Assembly: GCA_917880885.1 (NCBI GenBank)
Contig: OU862927.1
Location: 35,925,571 to 35,989,570, forward strand
Direction: 5' to 3'
Length of the DNA stretch: 64,000 bases
From: Limnephilus marmoratus
Lineage: Eukaryota; Arthropoda; Insecta; Trichoptera; Limnephilidae
The stretch's first letter is position 1; each line of letters begins with the position of its first letter. This document shows positions 43,004 through 54,975 of this stretch, piece after piece. Below the pieces are notes generated by a model. The model had not been told where the DNA came from, made no database searches, and was given only the letters and a program-made list of their open reading frames with translations. Both the position numbers and the translations under genes were made by a program.

Positions 43004-46000
43004 TTATAGCAGTTTAATGTAATTATTTAATTTGGGCTTAAATTCCTGCATATTTTCGATGGTTTTTAATTTTAATGGGAGGTTGTTATAATAGATTATG
43101 CCCAGATAAAGATAAGAATTTTGAATGTGCTTAGTATTAAATTTAGGGATTTTAATAGTTTTCTGGTATCTTGCTGATGTATTGAATTGGAAGTTACGAG
43201 TATTTAACTGTATTTCTTTGTAAATTTGAAGTATTGAATATTTTTTATAGATTTTGTCTATTGTAGGCACATTGAATATTGAAAAAAGAATTTCAGTAGG
43301 AAATTTCGACGGTTTTTACAAGATTACCTTAATTATCAACCTTTGAACAATTTTGAGGGGATTTAAAATATTGTCATATGTTCCTCCCCAGCCAATAATA
43401 CCATATTGCAATATAGATTGAACAGTTGCATAGTACACTCTTTTTAGGTTTTCTAAGCTAAGAATATTTCTAAGTCTAATAAATATGTAAATACATTTCC
43501 TAATCCTTTTGACGAGTTCACAAATATGTGTTTTCCATTTAAAATTTTGATCTATATATACACCAAGATATTTGATTTTGGGAGTTGGACTAAGTATAGC
43601 ACAATCTTGATTGCAGTTAGTTTTATTACATTTACTTTGGTGTATTATGATGTTTAAATTTGGTTCTAATTTGAATTTATTGATAGAGAATGGGATAAAT
43701 TTTGTTTTTTCAGTGTTTAGAGAGAGGAGATTTTTATCGAACCAATTTTTCAATATGTTAATATCAATGTTAGCTAGGTTATTAACAGTTTTCCAATCCG
43801 TACCTTCAATTATTATGACAGTATCGTCAGCATAAGATATTATTTTTCCGTTTAGTTTTTGTATGAATATGTCATTAACATAGATAATAAACAGTAACGG
43901 TCCCAGGACTGTACCTTGAGGTATGCCGAAATGACTCATTTTTGGTGAACTAAGCACACCATTAATTTTTACAACTTGGGGACGTTTGAAAATGTAGCTT
44001 TTTATCCATTCTAAAGCTGAACCATTTAATCCAATGTTTCTTAATTTACTTATAAGTTTGTCATGTGATATACTGTCAAATGCTTTTTTGAGATCTATAA
44101 AAATTCCCAGGCATTTAAATGACTTATCTAATGAACTATGTACAAGGCTACTTAATTTTGCAATTGCATCTAGTGTGCTTCTACCTTCCATAAAACCAAA
44201 CTGGTTTTCATTAATTATATCATTGCATTTTATAAATTGGCTCATTCTTTTTTTAACTAGTTTTTCAAAAATTTTTGCTATATTTGAGATTACTGATATG
44301 GGACGGTAATTGTTTACTTCTTCTGGATTACCTGACTTAAATATTGGGGTAATAGTAGTTTGTTTGTAAATTGATGGAAATACTCCGCTTTGGAAACTTG
44401 TATTTATTATATGCACTAATGGCTTAGAAATTTGATTTTTTATGTTTTTTAAAATATCAACCGTAACTGCATCAAAGCCCGGAGCAGATCCTCCTTTCAT
44501 ATCGGTTATGATAGAAACTATTTCGTCCTCTGTGGTGACTTCAAATGTTGTCATTTTATTTTTAGCATTTATATTACAGTCTGGAGATGTTATAATGTTT
44601 GGATCAATGTGAATGAGATTGGCGAGATTTTTCCCAACATTTGCAAAGAAAGTGTTAAATATATTTGCGGCTTTTGAGGGGTTTTCTTTACAGCATGTTT
44701 TTGAGTTATCATGATTAATAGCATTGATTTCGTTATTATTGTTTTTTTTCTTGTCAATTATTTCATTTACAACCGTCCATACTCTTTTACTATCATTTTC
44801 AGCTAGATCCAACTTCCGTTTATATTAACTTTCTTTAGTATGTTTTATGATATATGAAAGTTTATTTTTATATGCTTTAAAGTGATTAAGTAAGTTTTTA
44901 TTATTAGGTTGTTGAGTTGTTAATTTATAAAGAGCTTGCTTATGTCGTACAGATACTATTAATCCAAGAGTAATCCATGGTTTTATAGGTTTGAAGTTAG
45001 ACGGTTTGTGTTTGGGAATTATATTTTTTGACGAGTCATTTATGTGTTTAGATATTTTTTCTTCAAATATTTTACAGCAGATATTGACATCATTACATTG
45101 TAATAATTCGATCCAATTTTCTGATTGAAATTTGTTTTTTAATGTATCCATATTAAGTACTTTTTTGGAAAATTTTGTTTGTTTAAATGATGGCAATATT
45201 GGATTGCTGGTTTTGTGGTTAAAAAACAAGAATAATGATCAGTGATAGTTGTGTGAATGACAGCTGCTGTTATATTTTGGATATCCGGTATATTTGTAAA
45301 AATATGATCTAAGCATGAAGGTCGTTGACCTCGAACGTCTCTAGTGTACGAATTTATGCACGATAAATAATTGAGTTCTGCTAACATGTTGAGATAGCTA
45401 TCTTTATCGTTACTAGAATAGTCGCTTGCGATATTTAAATTCATATCTCCAACCAAAATATTATTTTTATTTCTAAAATTTAATAAAATATTTTTTAATT
45501 CATCAATAAAGTGTGACACTATCGACCTATGCGTTCGATAAATAGCAATAATGTTATAATGTTTATTTATGTCTTTAAATTCAATATTTAATATGTTAAC
45601 ATTACTAATACTATGAATCTCTTTAATATTAAGTACATTTTATTGGTTAGACACAAATATTCCAATACCAGAGTTTTTGTTTAACTTTGTTGTTGTTGTG
45701 TAGTAAGAGTACCCCGGGATAGTGAAATTCAATTCACCGGCTGAGTGCGTTTCTGTTAAAACTATGCAGCCCGGGAAATAATTCAATTCTTTAAATGATA
45801 TTATTAATTCATCCATGTTCCTTTCTATGCTTCTAATATTTACATGAAATAGGCTAAATCCTTTATCAGGACAAATTAAATTGAAATCTTTTATGGAGTG
45901 ACACAAATTTTCTTCTATACAAATTTTTTTATCCAAAGCGTTACATAAAGAATCATTCATTGTTAATTTATAAATAAGAGTCTGAGGAAATGAAAATTTA

Positions 46001-46101
46001 CAATATTTATTCGTAGTCAATGCGCTCTTTAGCAATTTGAAGCATTTTTGCCGGTAAAGGCATTTTATGCTATCGACTCTATGATCGGTGGAATAGTTCA
46101 T
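43004..46101 (-). pseudogene. LINE ORF2: endonuclease and reverse transcriptase, disrupted
   Basis: Endonuclease blocks are FSLFHVNIRSI, IVLTETH and GIGIFVSN (45,640-46,101), then VGDMNLNI, LDHIFTN and TITDHYS (45,139-45,519). The RT occupies one long open segment of 498 codons (43,316-44,812) with ITPIFKSGNPEEVNNYRPIS, NQFGFMEGRST, FIDLKKAFDSISH, GIPQGTVLGPLLFIIYVNDI, catalytic YADD and YLGVYIDQNFKW. The C-terminus is at 43,004-43,270. Frameshifts at about 43,300, 44,818, 45,200 and 45,580 break it. The RT motifs are all present, so decay is moderate. Confidence 0.88.
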
Positions 46102-47075
46102 ATCAAACCTTTTGTTTTGGACACAGCAGTTGTTGCAGATTGGAGTTTGTTCTTTGTTTTCACATTTGGATAATACGTGTTCCTTAGTGCAATGAGGGCA
46201 AATGGGAGGCTGCGTCCTGGCGAGACATCTTTGGGCTGTGTGGCCGAACTTGAGGCAATGGTAACATTGTCTGAGCGGGCTGCAGTCTTCTACGTATACT
46301 CTTTGGAATTTGATGTTTATTTATTTTTTATCTATTAGTTTTTTCCTTAACTTTCCATTTGTTTCAATAATGTAGTTAGTGGTGTCGTTTACTTTTCCTT
46401 CATTGTACTTATTTTTTAATTCCTTGATAAGCTTAATATCTTTTTTGTCTTCAAGGGTTAATCCTTCATTTTGTTGTACAATCCCGTCTATAATTTCTTC
46501 TTCAGTCAATTGGCATTGCAGTCTTTTCAACATTAAGCACGGTTTCCTTTTTTTTATTTCTTCAGCCGATACTTCTTTTCCAATTACTTTATTTATCTCT
46601 TCGGTTAATTTTTCTGCATCTTCTTTTTTTGGCAAGAAATCACTAATTTTTGTTCTCCGATCTTTTTTACTCCATTTACTCCAACTTTTATTTTTGTTAA
46701 ATTAATATTTTTTTGAATTTTTATTTTTATGTCCTCGGCCTTCAAGGTGTTTTTTGAGGTAATTAAAATGGCGTATTTCTGTTCTGCATTATATGAAGTT
46801 TCTGCGAAGTTTTTATTGTTACTTAGTGCACTTGCATATGATTTTTTGTTATTTTGATTAATTTCTTCGAGTTTCTGTGTGTAGTGATGATTATTTTTAA
46901 TATTAATTTCTTGTAATTCTATGATCTTCTTTTGTAGACTAATTAGTTCGTGTTGAATTTTTTCTTCCAGTGATACAATATTTTGTTCCAGTGTTAATTT
47001 TATTTTTGAATCTTTCACTGAAGTGATCTTATTAACTAAGTCTTTAATATTTTTAAATATTTCTTCGGTTTCCAT
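46102..47075 (-). pseudogene. LINE ORF1: coiled coil and CCHC zinc knuckles, disrupted
   Basis: The start codon at 47,075 begins METEEIFKNIKDLVNKI. A heptad-rich helix covers roughly residues 20-70 (LEEKIQHELISLQKKIIELQ). After a frameshift near 46,620 a second segment runs to an in-frame TAA at about 46,320, and the same frame then gives QCYHCLKFGHTAQRC, ICPHCTKEHVLSKC and ICNNCC, a zinc-knuckle array of the jockey gag-like type that binds the element RNA. The knuckle frame runs into the ORF2 segment without a clear boundary. Confidence 0.8.
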
Positions 47076-47150
47076 ATTAAATGAATGGAAACGCCCAGGT
47101 GGGCGAGTTATTAAATGTAAGTAATTATATTTATTGTTTTACTTCTTACA

Positions 47151-47202
47151 AAATAACGCGACTGTACTCGTTCGGTGCTGAGCGAGTACAGTCGCGTTAT
47201 TT
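47151..47202. other. perfect 20-bp inverted repeat at LINE 5' end
   Basis: AAATAACGCGACTGTACTCG (47,151-47,170) and its exact complement at 47,183-47,202 are separated by 12 bases. It lies about 75 bases upstream of the ORF1 ATG, at the junction with the older MITE. It could be a 5' UTR structure, an insertion-junction inversion, or another tiny element. Confidence 0.85.
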
Positions 47203-47639
47203 ATTTATATCTCTAAAACATCTACAGACGGCGTAAAATGTACGTGGTTCTCTTCATAACGTCCGTCAAAAAGTCGAACCAAATGATAAGTTCGCAGAGA
47301 ACAAACAATAAATCTAGTGAACGTTAAATGTCAAATTCAAAAATTCGCCTGAAATCAAAGTGTTGCCATAAAAAATGAATAAATCAGTGTGGAATTTTAC
47401 AAAATTAATAGGAACATTTTTGGAGACGGGACATTTTCATGTAGTGACGTCACGGGCCCAAATAATGGATTTATTTATTTAAAAATAAAAAAAACTGTAC
47501 AATTCTAAAAAATTTTAGTAACGTTTTCGTTGTCTTAGTAAAAAAATCTATCCACACGATTTTTTCCAAGTCGTTATGAAATCCATGCAAGTGACCTATT
47601 GGCACAAATCTTCCTCCTCAAAATCTAAACTATAACATC

Positions 47640-48110
47640 ACGTTGGTCAAACTTCTTATGGGCAAAGAAGTTTTAAATATACCTAATGCTACAAAATTCA
47701 ATTCTCTACCTACTGACAATAGAAACAAGCTAACCAAAAGTTCATTTAAAAGCAAAATCATTGATTATCTCAAATAAACATATTCATCTGGAGTATTTCA
47801 TAACATATTTACATTGATGTTTGCCTTTATATGTATCCTATGTACTGCATATATGTACATTTGACTAAGTTTCACTTGCCTTTTTTCTTATCATTTATCA
47901 ATATGCCTTTTTGTCAAATTGAAATTTAATTGCTTTAAAATTATTTAGTCTTAATCAAAAAATTAACATTCATACTTGAATTGTATAATGTAAAAAAAAA
48001 TACTGATTTTATTTTTTTTACTGTCATTTTCATAATATTACCTATGTAAACAAAAACCTAATCAACTCTAGTATTAAAGTAATGAAATTAAAAAAAAACT
48101 GGAATTACTT
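47640..48110 (+). pseudogene. LINE C-terminal tail fragment
   Basis: The plus-strand frame near 47,686-47,778 reads NATKFNSLPTDNRNKLTKSS and then FKSKIIDYLK before TAA, the usual end of jockey/CR1-like polymerases (-FN-LP--I----S---FK--L--YL). The AT-rich sequence after it is probably its 3' UTR. Confidence 0.6.
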
Positions 48111-48334
48111 CTAACAAACCTTTGTAAAAACTTATTTTAACCAAACGCTTTACAATCAGCGACCAAAAACGGAGTTACCTAATTGAAGAATTACACAGAA
48201 GGAAATCAAGTTTTTTTTTAATAACGTTGTGAAGATTACAGTAAATGTTCTAAAATAACGCGGTAATTGTTGTGTATTGTAATATTAAAAAGCTAAAATT
48301 ATGTGTACCTATTTTTTTTTACATTAGCTCCATA

Positions 48335-48440
48335 CAGGGGGCCCTGAGGAAAATAATTGCCTTTAGGGCCTATGTCATCTTTGGGGATGCTGTGGGGAGA
48401 GTCTTTTTAGGAAAGTAAGAAGAGGAAGTTCTTTTCTTTT
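48335..48440 (-). repeat. repeat E fragment
   Basis: GGCCCTGAGGAAAATAATTG and CATCTTTGGGGATGCTGTG match 29,905-30,060. Confidence 0.75.
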
Positions 48441-48448
48441 CACATGAA

Positions 48449-48787
48449 TACCACACAAGAGTTCCAACTGCTCCCGTCTGGAGCCAGTGGGACTATGGCA
48501 TCCCCAATTGGGGTATGTTGTGAGGCTGAAGGTAGTGGGGAGGGGAAGGAGATAGGGAAGAGGAAGGTGGGGAAGTACCTGGCTATTCAGATCTGGTCAC
48601 CAAACACGGCTAAAACCATTTAAAGCAACGTTTCGATTCTGAATGGTGGTCTTACACCAGGGCGATACTGAGAGAATCTTCCACTCTGAAACGTGCCGCA
48701 AATATACTAGGTATCTATTATTTTAAATGAATAAATTGTGAAATAATACAAATTATTCAAATAAAATTTATTTCCCACGCCGGGATT
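48449..48787 (-). repeat. SINE-B copy running into the gap
   Basis: From the tail ATACCACACAAGAGTTCCAA it extends past GAAACGTGCCGCAAATATAC to ATTTATTTCCCACGCCGGGA, which corresponds to the end of the tRNA head, immediately before the Ns. Confidence 0.8.
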
Positions 48788-49287
48788 NNNNNNNNNNNNN
48801 NNNNNNNNNNNNNNNNNNNNNNNNNNNNNNNNNNNNNNNNNNNNNNNNNNNNNNNNNNNNNNNNNNNNNNNNNNNNNNNNNNNNNNNNNNNNNNNNNNNN
48901 NNNNNNNNNNNNNNNNNNNNNNNNNNNNNNNNNNNNNNNNNNNNNNNNNNNNNNNNNNNNNNNNNNNNNNNNNNNNNNNNNNNNNNNNNNNNNNNNNNNN
49001 NNNNNNNNNNNNNNNNNNNNNNNNNNNNNNNNNNNNNNNNNNNNNNNNNNNNNNNNNNNNNNNNNNNNNNNNNNNNNNNNNNNNNNNNNNNNNNNNNNNN
49101 NNNNNNNNNNNNNNNNNNNNNNNNNNNNNNNNNNNNNNNNNNNNNNNNNNNNNNNNNNNNNNNNNNNNNNNNNNNNNNNNNNNNNNNNNNNNNNNNNNNN
49201 NNNNNNNNNNNNNNNNNNNNNNNNNNNNNNNNNNNNNNNNNNNNNNNNNNNNNNNNNNNNNNNNNNNNNNNNNNNNNNNNNNNNNNN
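48788..49287. other. assembly gap (500 N)
   Basis: There are exactly 500 unknown bases, a conventional scaffold spacer, so the true length is unknown. Confidence 0.99.
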
Positions 49288-49707
49288 AAAAAATCCTAAC
49301 TTTAATTGTTGATTTTTTTGGCCGTCCGCCCCTTTTGACCCCCCCCCCCCAGAAACAAATTCTAACAGTAATAGTTGATTTTTTCGCCCGTCCGCCCCTT
49401 GTGCCCCCCCTTAGAAAAAAATCCTAGCACCAAATGTTGATTTTTTGACCGTCCGCCCCTTGTGCCCCCCGCAGAAAAAAAAAACCTAACAGTAATTGTT
49501 CATATTTTGCCCGTCCACCCCTTGTGCCCCCCCTCAGGAAAAAATCCTAACTGTAATTGCTGATTTTTTTGCCCGTCCGCCCCTTTTGACCCCCCCCCCC
49601 CCAGAAACAAATTCTAACAGTAGTAGATGATTTTTTCGCCCGTCCGCCCCTTGTACCCCCCCCCCCCCCCCCCCCCCCTCAGAAAAAAATCCTGGATCCG
49701 CCCTTGA
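49288..49707. repeat. about 60-bp minisatellite with C runs, ending in a hAT terminus
   Basis: Roughly seven copies of a unit containing CCTAACAGTAATTGTTGATT, GCCCGTCCGCCCCTTGTG and a variable C run are seen. It ends TCCTGGATCCGCCCTTG, the terminus of the 6,391-6,583 MITE family, so the array is probably inside a hAT element whose other end is in the gap. Confidence 0.8.
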
Positions 49708-49803
49708 AGACACACACACACAATACTCGCAATGGCAATAAAATTCGCGTAACTCAAACACACACTACAAAAAAATCTCTGAACTACAAACCTACACACT
49801 ATA

Positions 49804-50174
49804 CAGGGTGTCCGGGCGTAAAGTGCATTAACTTCGGGAGGTGATTCTACATGATGGTAGGGAAAAAAAAGATTAACAACTTTTTCCGAAATTCCAAAAT
49901 TTTTTTCCCATACAAAAAGACGCACCTACTAAAAATCCTTAGTGTGAGGTACGATCTTACTTGCTGAGTGCTACCCGACTCGTTTGTGATTGGCCCGTAT
50001 CGTAACAGCGGAAAATAATAAATCTGGCCGCACACGCCGGACTAATTTTATCTTTTTACCTCAAAACTACCCCCAAAAGTTGGAATTTCGAAAAAAAGTT
50101 AGTTATCTTTTTTACTTGTACTATCGTGTAGAATCACCTCCCGAAGTTAATGCACTTTACCCCCGGACACCCTG
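49804..50174. mobile_element. 371-bp palindromic MITE, TA duplication
   Basis: CAGGGTGTCCGGGCGTAAAG and the reverse TTTACCCCCGGACACCCTG begin terminal inverted repeats of about 55 bp that include TGCATTAACTTCGGGAGGTG. TA flanks both ends. The inside is non-coding despite short frames. TA targeting suggests Tc1/mariner mobilisation. Confidence 0.88.
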
Positions 50175-50176
50175 TA

Positions 50177-52536
50177 TATATATATCATGCAGTAGTATCC
50201 AGCCTCTTTTAGATGTTCTTGTTTTTGTCACTATTTGCTGACGGCTTGTTTCTGCCATCAAATTTAAGTGTATATACGTATGTGAATGTACCTATATGCA
50301 TAAATACACGTTTATGTAAGTATATATATATGGATGTATGTGTGCACGTATGTATGTGTATTTATGTATATACATAAAAGCTACCTTACTTATTTGTGTT
50401 TATTTTCCAGGCGAATTTGGCAATTTGTGAGTTATTGGAAACATTTCTACCAATTTAATATTTTTTTATAATTTTACTTAAATATGTTCACACTTACTAG
50501 ACTTCATTTCAAAATAACTATCCTCCATTGGTCACCATGATACAGGCAGCTGCCTAGTATGGTGACCTAATGTATCTTCTCAAGTAAATGTATTATTCAT
50601 GTAACATGTACTTATAAATAAATATTTTGCATTCGTTCTAGCTTACTCAGCTTACTCGTGAGGTCACGTTTATGTCTAAATGTCTGATATCGCCGTAATT
50701 TACAATTTATAACAGTAAAGTTTAAACGTGTATGATCATCGGTGTAATTATTACCAATGACGTTATATAAATAGACTTGCCATAGGCTCACAAACTCAAG
50801 ATATAATGTGGCAATTAATCAACACTCTTCTGTTTTCAGCGATTTTCAATAATTTCTTAATTCAAAAGTTATCCATGTATGATAAAGATAGACGCTTAAA
50901 GAATATGTGCAATGCACATTGTGCATATGGACGAAACAAAAGATAGAACGCGGGCGGCATTTTCGTATTCAAAATTCAAAAGTTCCGTCGAATACTGTCT
51001 CAAGGCCGACTAAAGTAGGAGGCCTGGGGCACCAGTCGAATTTTGAGGTGTCAAATTTTCAAGCTATAATGAACAACGATAGTTTGCAAATGGCGTCGAT
51101 TGTTATTGTATTTGTTGTTTCTGCTGATTTGTATATTGTTTTACCGCAGGCAAGTAACTAAAGAATCATTCGATTTTTATTATAAAAAGTAAATTTTACT
51201 TAGCGACGGCATCGACTTTGTAATTTGGCTTTTGCGCATCCAGACCTGTACTTTAGTAGGCCTCGAGTTCTCTAATGACGCATAAAATCTTTGGGCGGAA
51301 AGCAATTGTATTATAATCGATAATAATAAGTAATTTGCATGAATTTACGAATGAAATGTTATTCCTTCGCTTTTACTACTGTTTACCGTGTAATGGAAAC
51401 ATTTTCTCATCACACAGGAGGGAATTTTGGCGCTTTTTAATGTAATTTACTTACTGGTAGGACACGACCTTACTCGACGCGTGGCAGTTTAGTACTAAAG
51501 TACTAGAAATCGAGTACGCTACAATTGTCTTGTTGTTGGCTTCCCACTTTGAGATTTCTACCACGCATCTAGGTAATTACACGATAAATAAACATTACAT
51601 GACATGAGATTACGCTCTATTTTAAAATAAAACACTTTGAATAAGTTTGACATCCAATAAACGCCATCTTTAATCTAAATGCCACTTTACTTACATAAGA
51701 GATTTTTAAATATTGTCACGTTATTCGCATCACGGAAATATTTTTCTTTCTTTAAAAAAAAAGTGTTTTTTGTAAAATATTTAAATTAGCGCCATCTATG
51801 ACAGGGCAGTTTATGAATAATTTAAGTACACTCTTATGTGTTTTTAGCTTCGTATAAATAGGCAACTGCAGTGTTTAAAAGAAAACCAATAGTGAGCTAT
51901 ATATTATAAACTTTCAGAATTTTAATAACCTAATTGAGCGTTTTTATAATTAATGTAACGATTCACGGTTACAGTACCATAACGGTAAAAACGGCAATAA
52001 ACATATGTTCCTTATTGCCATAATACTGCAGCTCTTTCTAACACATTAAATAATGTTGAGAGAAAGATGAAACACACAAAATACGATTGTCTGTTTCCTC
52101 TATTTATTACTTTTTTGCGACGGGAATTGCATTTCATTATCTTTATACGTGTGAGGGAGATGTATGATAATGATTATATGTTTTCTTTGGGGGGGGGGGT
52201 GCTGACATACGTTCACCGTTTGTCTCGTTTTCGACTGTTGTTATTTTGTATGTAAGAAAGATCTGCAGCAATATATATGTTTAAGAACAAAAGCAAAACC
52301 ATCAGCGCACTGACGTTTGACGTTTTTGAATTTTTGGTATTCACTCACACTTTAATATTATCCTTGTAACTATATTCAATTCTTTCAAAATCATCGCCAC
52401 GGCCAGTGGTATTGTAGGGGTTACGGAGTCGTGGTGTGTGAGAGAGATGCAAGAAAATTATGACTTTTTTTCTTTGGAGAAAACCGACCTGTACATATAC
52501 CTACATTGTGTATCTCATCTTTTGAAAGAGCTGGAG
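50177..52536. other. unique-looking sequence, no gene proven
   Basis: A frame at 50,907-51,161 ends with a hydrophobic MASIVIVFVVSADLYIVLPQ followed by a GC-type donor-like CAGGCAAGT. That could be a first coding exon, but there is no partner exon in view. The rest is AT-rich, with a G10 run at about 52,190. Confidence 0.3.
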
Positions 52537-52690
52537 CATTTATTTATTTATTTATTTATTGTTTCTTTACACTGCAGGTAAAATGTTTACAATACAATTT
52601 GTTACCTCACTAGGACAAGCCTGTGTTGAGGTTAACAATAATTATACAATTTAACAAAATAACACAAAATTATACAGATATTGAAAGAAC
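52537..52690 (-). mobile_element. LINE 3' tail fragment
   Basis: On the minus strand ACATTTTACCTGCAGTGTAA is followed by a (AAAT)n tail at 52,537-52,560. This is the 3' end style of a jockey/CR1-like LINE, truncated to about 150 bases. Confidence 0.6.
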
Positions 52691-52989
52691 AATATTGTTG
52701 TATTTCTTACAGATTGAGATTATGGGTACCTACTAAACTGATGGCGCTAAGTAGTACATTAAGGTGAAGTTATACGTGAAATCCTATTTAGATACGATTT
52801 TGATTAATCTTTACGACGAATCGGCTTACAGTATGAATATAAAAAAATATGCTATGGATAAATCGAAGCTTTTACTAGCTTTTCTATGTATTGGAATTAC
52901 AATATAATTATTATTTACGTAACAAAAAATATAAGCGTAAAACACCAAAAAATATATTTTTTCATGACTTAACTATGAAGTAACACAAG

Positions 52990-53640
52990 AAACAATTTTT
53001 AAAAATTACCCCTTGTTACGCAACACATTCCTGTTTGGAAGAAAGGAGAATTCAGTAGTTGCGCGCACCCGCGAGGGGGCAGCACTATACAGCGGCACGC
53101 GTTAGCTTTGTGCCGGCGGGTCACCGGATGTTTTCGGTTCCCCACCCGCTCACACTGACCAGGCAGAGCGCTCCGCGAGCAGTCGTTTGTATTGTTAAGG
53201 AGAAATACTCCGTAGGCCATCTTTGTGGGCCGAGTCAATCGCAACGCGATATGGCGACGGGAATGTAATGCGCAAATGCGTGTTCTAGTTGCTACGGCTG
53301 TCAAGGCCGAGGCGTCATTTAAAGTACAGTGATAATGTTTACGTTTGTGGCATGTTTCACCTGGAGACTCCTGTTGGAACGAGATCCCCTCTGCAGCGGA
53401 CGAGGTTCGGACACGCCGCATCCATCGCAGTAAGCCCCATTAAATTAATGTGTTCTATTTGCCCTCGCGATTTTACCTGAGCAATGGCGATCCCAGAGAG
53501 GACAGGTTGAGAGATTTACCGTGTAAGGATATTCTAGATAGGAATTGCCTTTTAACCTTGTACTCCTGTGTTTTCTCACAATAAATATCTTGTTGTGTTT
53601 TACCTCAAATACCGTTCTTTTATTGAGGAGATTGTTCGAG
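52990..53640 (+). other. GC-rich island, possible solo LTR
   Basis: It begins near TGTTACGCAACACATTCC, holds a GC-rich body, then AATAAA at about 53,581 with a GT-rich downstream stretch, like U3-R-U5. The 140-codon minus frame (52,999-53,421) has no domain. Ends and duplication are not resolved. Confidence 0.3.
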
Positions 53641-54330
53641 GGTGATCACGACCAGTATTTTCCCCCCATGTAAAACATTCCAAACAGCCTACCGGCGACC
53701 ACACCACCCTGATGACGAGGGTCTCCCCTGCCTGCCGTGGTACGAGCTAGCCGCCTGCAAGGTAGGTCGGAGCCCGCCCTGTGGTGCCGCACTCCTGGTG
53801 GCATCCGGGCCCAGCGGGGCTCTGGTTCCTATACGGGGCATAATCCCCGAGCACAACACTGGCACCAATAGTCGGCTCATGAAGCCGCTGCCAGGGTTGT
53901 TAGCACCCTTTATGGCCAAGACTATTTTTGAGGTTTTCCATGTTCTAATTTTTTTTCGTTCTTATAAAATTACGCACAAAATAAATAAAAACCACTTAAT
54001 CGCTTACTTGCCTCGTGCAAATAAGACGCTCGATTTTAAAATTTTGCAGGCATAAGATTCGAAATATTTCTAGCGTTTATATTCCTCTTAATGTAGACTT
54101 TTAGGGTGACCATAGTTTTGAGATCTGATTTAAAATAAAATAAAGTTTTTTGTTTTGTTTTTAAGGATTAAGTTGTAAATAATAAATATATGTATATAAT
54201 TTAACATGCTATAGATTTGGCAGGAGGAAGATGAAAAAAAACGGTTTAAACAAAAATAATACTATTTTACCTTATTATTATAAACATACTCATTTAGCTA
54301 ATAATTTAGAAAGGACAAAGTAGAGAAAAT
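53641..54330. other. unresolved; possible gene relic
   Basis: A plus-strand frame at 53,642-54,055 is GC-rich at first and contains a donor-like CTGCAAGGTAGGT. No domain is recognised, so no gene is called. Confidence 0.3.
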
Positions 54331-54333
54331 CAA

Positions 54334-54600
54334 TTAGCAATCCTCGACTAACACAAATAATTTAAGATTCTTTTTAAAAGTGTACAAGGAATTGGATGAC
54401 TTTATATGTTCTGGAAGGCTATTAAATATGAGTGCTTGATAAAAATAATTTCTTTGACCAAAAGAAGATTTAGTTTGAATTGCCATAAAGTTCAGACCAG
54501 AGCCAATTCTCGTAGAACGAATTTGCATTATTGTGTTATGATGTTTATTGTCTTTTTTATGCCCTCCCGGTACCGTAACCGTGAATCGTCAAGGTAACAA
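54334..54600 (-). pseudogene. LINE polymerase C-terminal fragment
   Basis: The minus frame reads GQRNYFYQALIFNSLPEHIK then SNSLYTFKKNLKLF, the standard end of jockey/CR1-like polymerases. Nothing upstream is retained. Confidence 0.65.
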
Positions 54601-54726
54601 TAAAGGTGCACATTGCTTTGCCAAAACAGTGTTTAATTAAAGTATTTATTTGAAAAACAGCTAATCAATTTGAAAAAAAATACTGCATACATTATTTCGA
54701 AGTTAAAATAATGAATACAATATACT

Positions 54727-54975
54727 GGTAACAAAGATGCATTGTTCAACAAATTTTCGTGTAATACTTTGACTTAACATTAATTATCATTAGGTATGTC
54801 TCAAAGTAGGTAAGTTCAATCGTAACAAAGGTGCATTCTTCAATTTTCGTGTAATAATTTGACTTAACAATAATTATCATTATGTCTCAAAGTAGGTAAG
54901 TGCATTGCTAACAAAGGCGCATTGTTCAATTTTCGTGTAATAACTTCAATAATTATGTCTGAAGTAAAGTTCATT
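54727..54975. repeat. three decaying tandem copies, 86-94 bp
   Basis: TAACAAAG recurs at 54,729, 54,823 and 54,909, each followed by a GCATT-GTTCAA and TTTTCGTGTAATA block. The third copy is truncated. Confidence 0.8.

Larger units (their letters stand above)
42505..47205 (-). mobile_element. near full-length decayed LINE
   Basis: On the minus strand the order is 5' hairpin, ORF1 (coiled coil and CCHC knuckles), ORF2 (endonuclease, RT), 3' UTR, and an A-rich tail at about 42,505-42,530. It interrupts the TA-flanked element, whose sequence continues on both sides. Several frameshifts and stops are present. Confidence 0.85.
42098..47596. mobile_element. TA-flanked MITE-like element split by a LINE
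   Basis: The left end GGCCACTTGAATCACAT and the right end ATCCATGCAAGTGACC are inverted repeats with TA at 42096-42097 and 47597-47598. Its two halves match the reverse of 12,410-13,054 up to the LINE junctions. The Tc1/mariner-type TA duplication is inferred. Confidence 0.65.

Noticed and set aside
50907..51161. Possible signal-peptide exon with a GC-type splice donor
   Set aside because: One hydrophobic run and one donor-like string are not enough without a partner exon or homology.
52999..53421. 140-codon minus frame in a GC-rich block
   Set aside because: No domain, signal or repeat match. GC-rich sequence in an AT-rich genome gives long frames by chance.
53642..54055. 137-codon plus frame with a donor-like site
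   Set aside because: No domain recognised, and the second half is AT-rich read-through. I could not support a gene.
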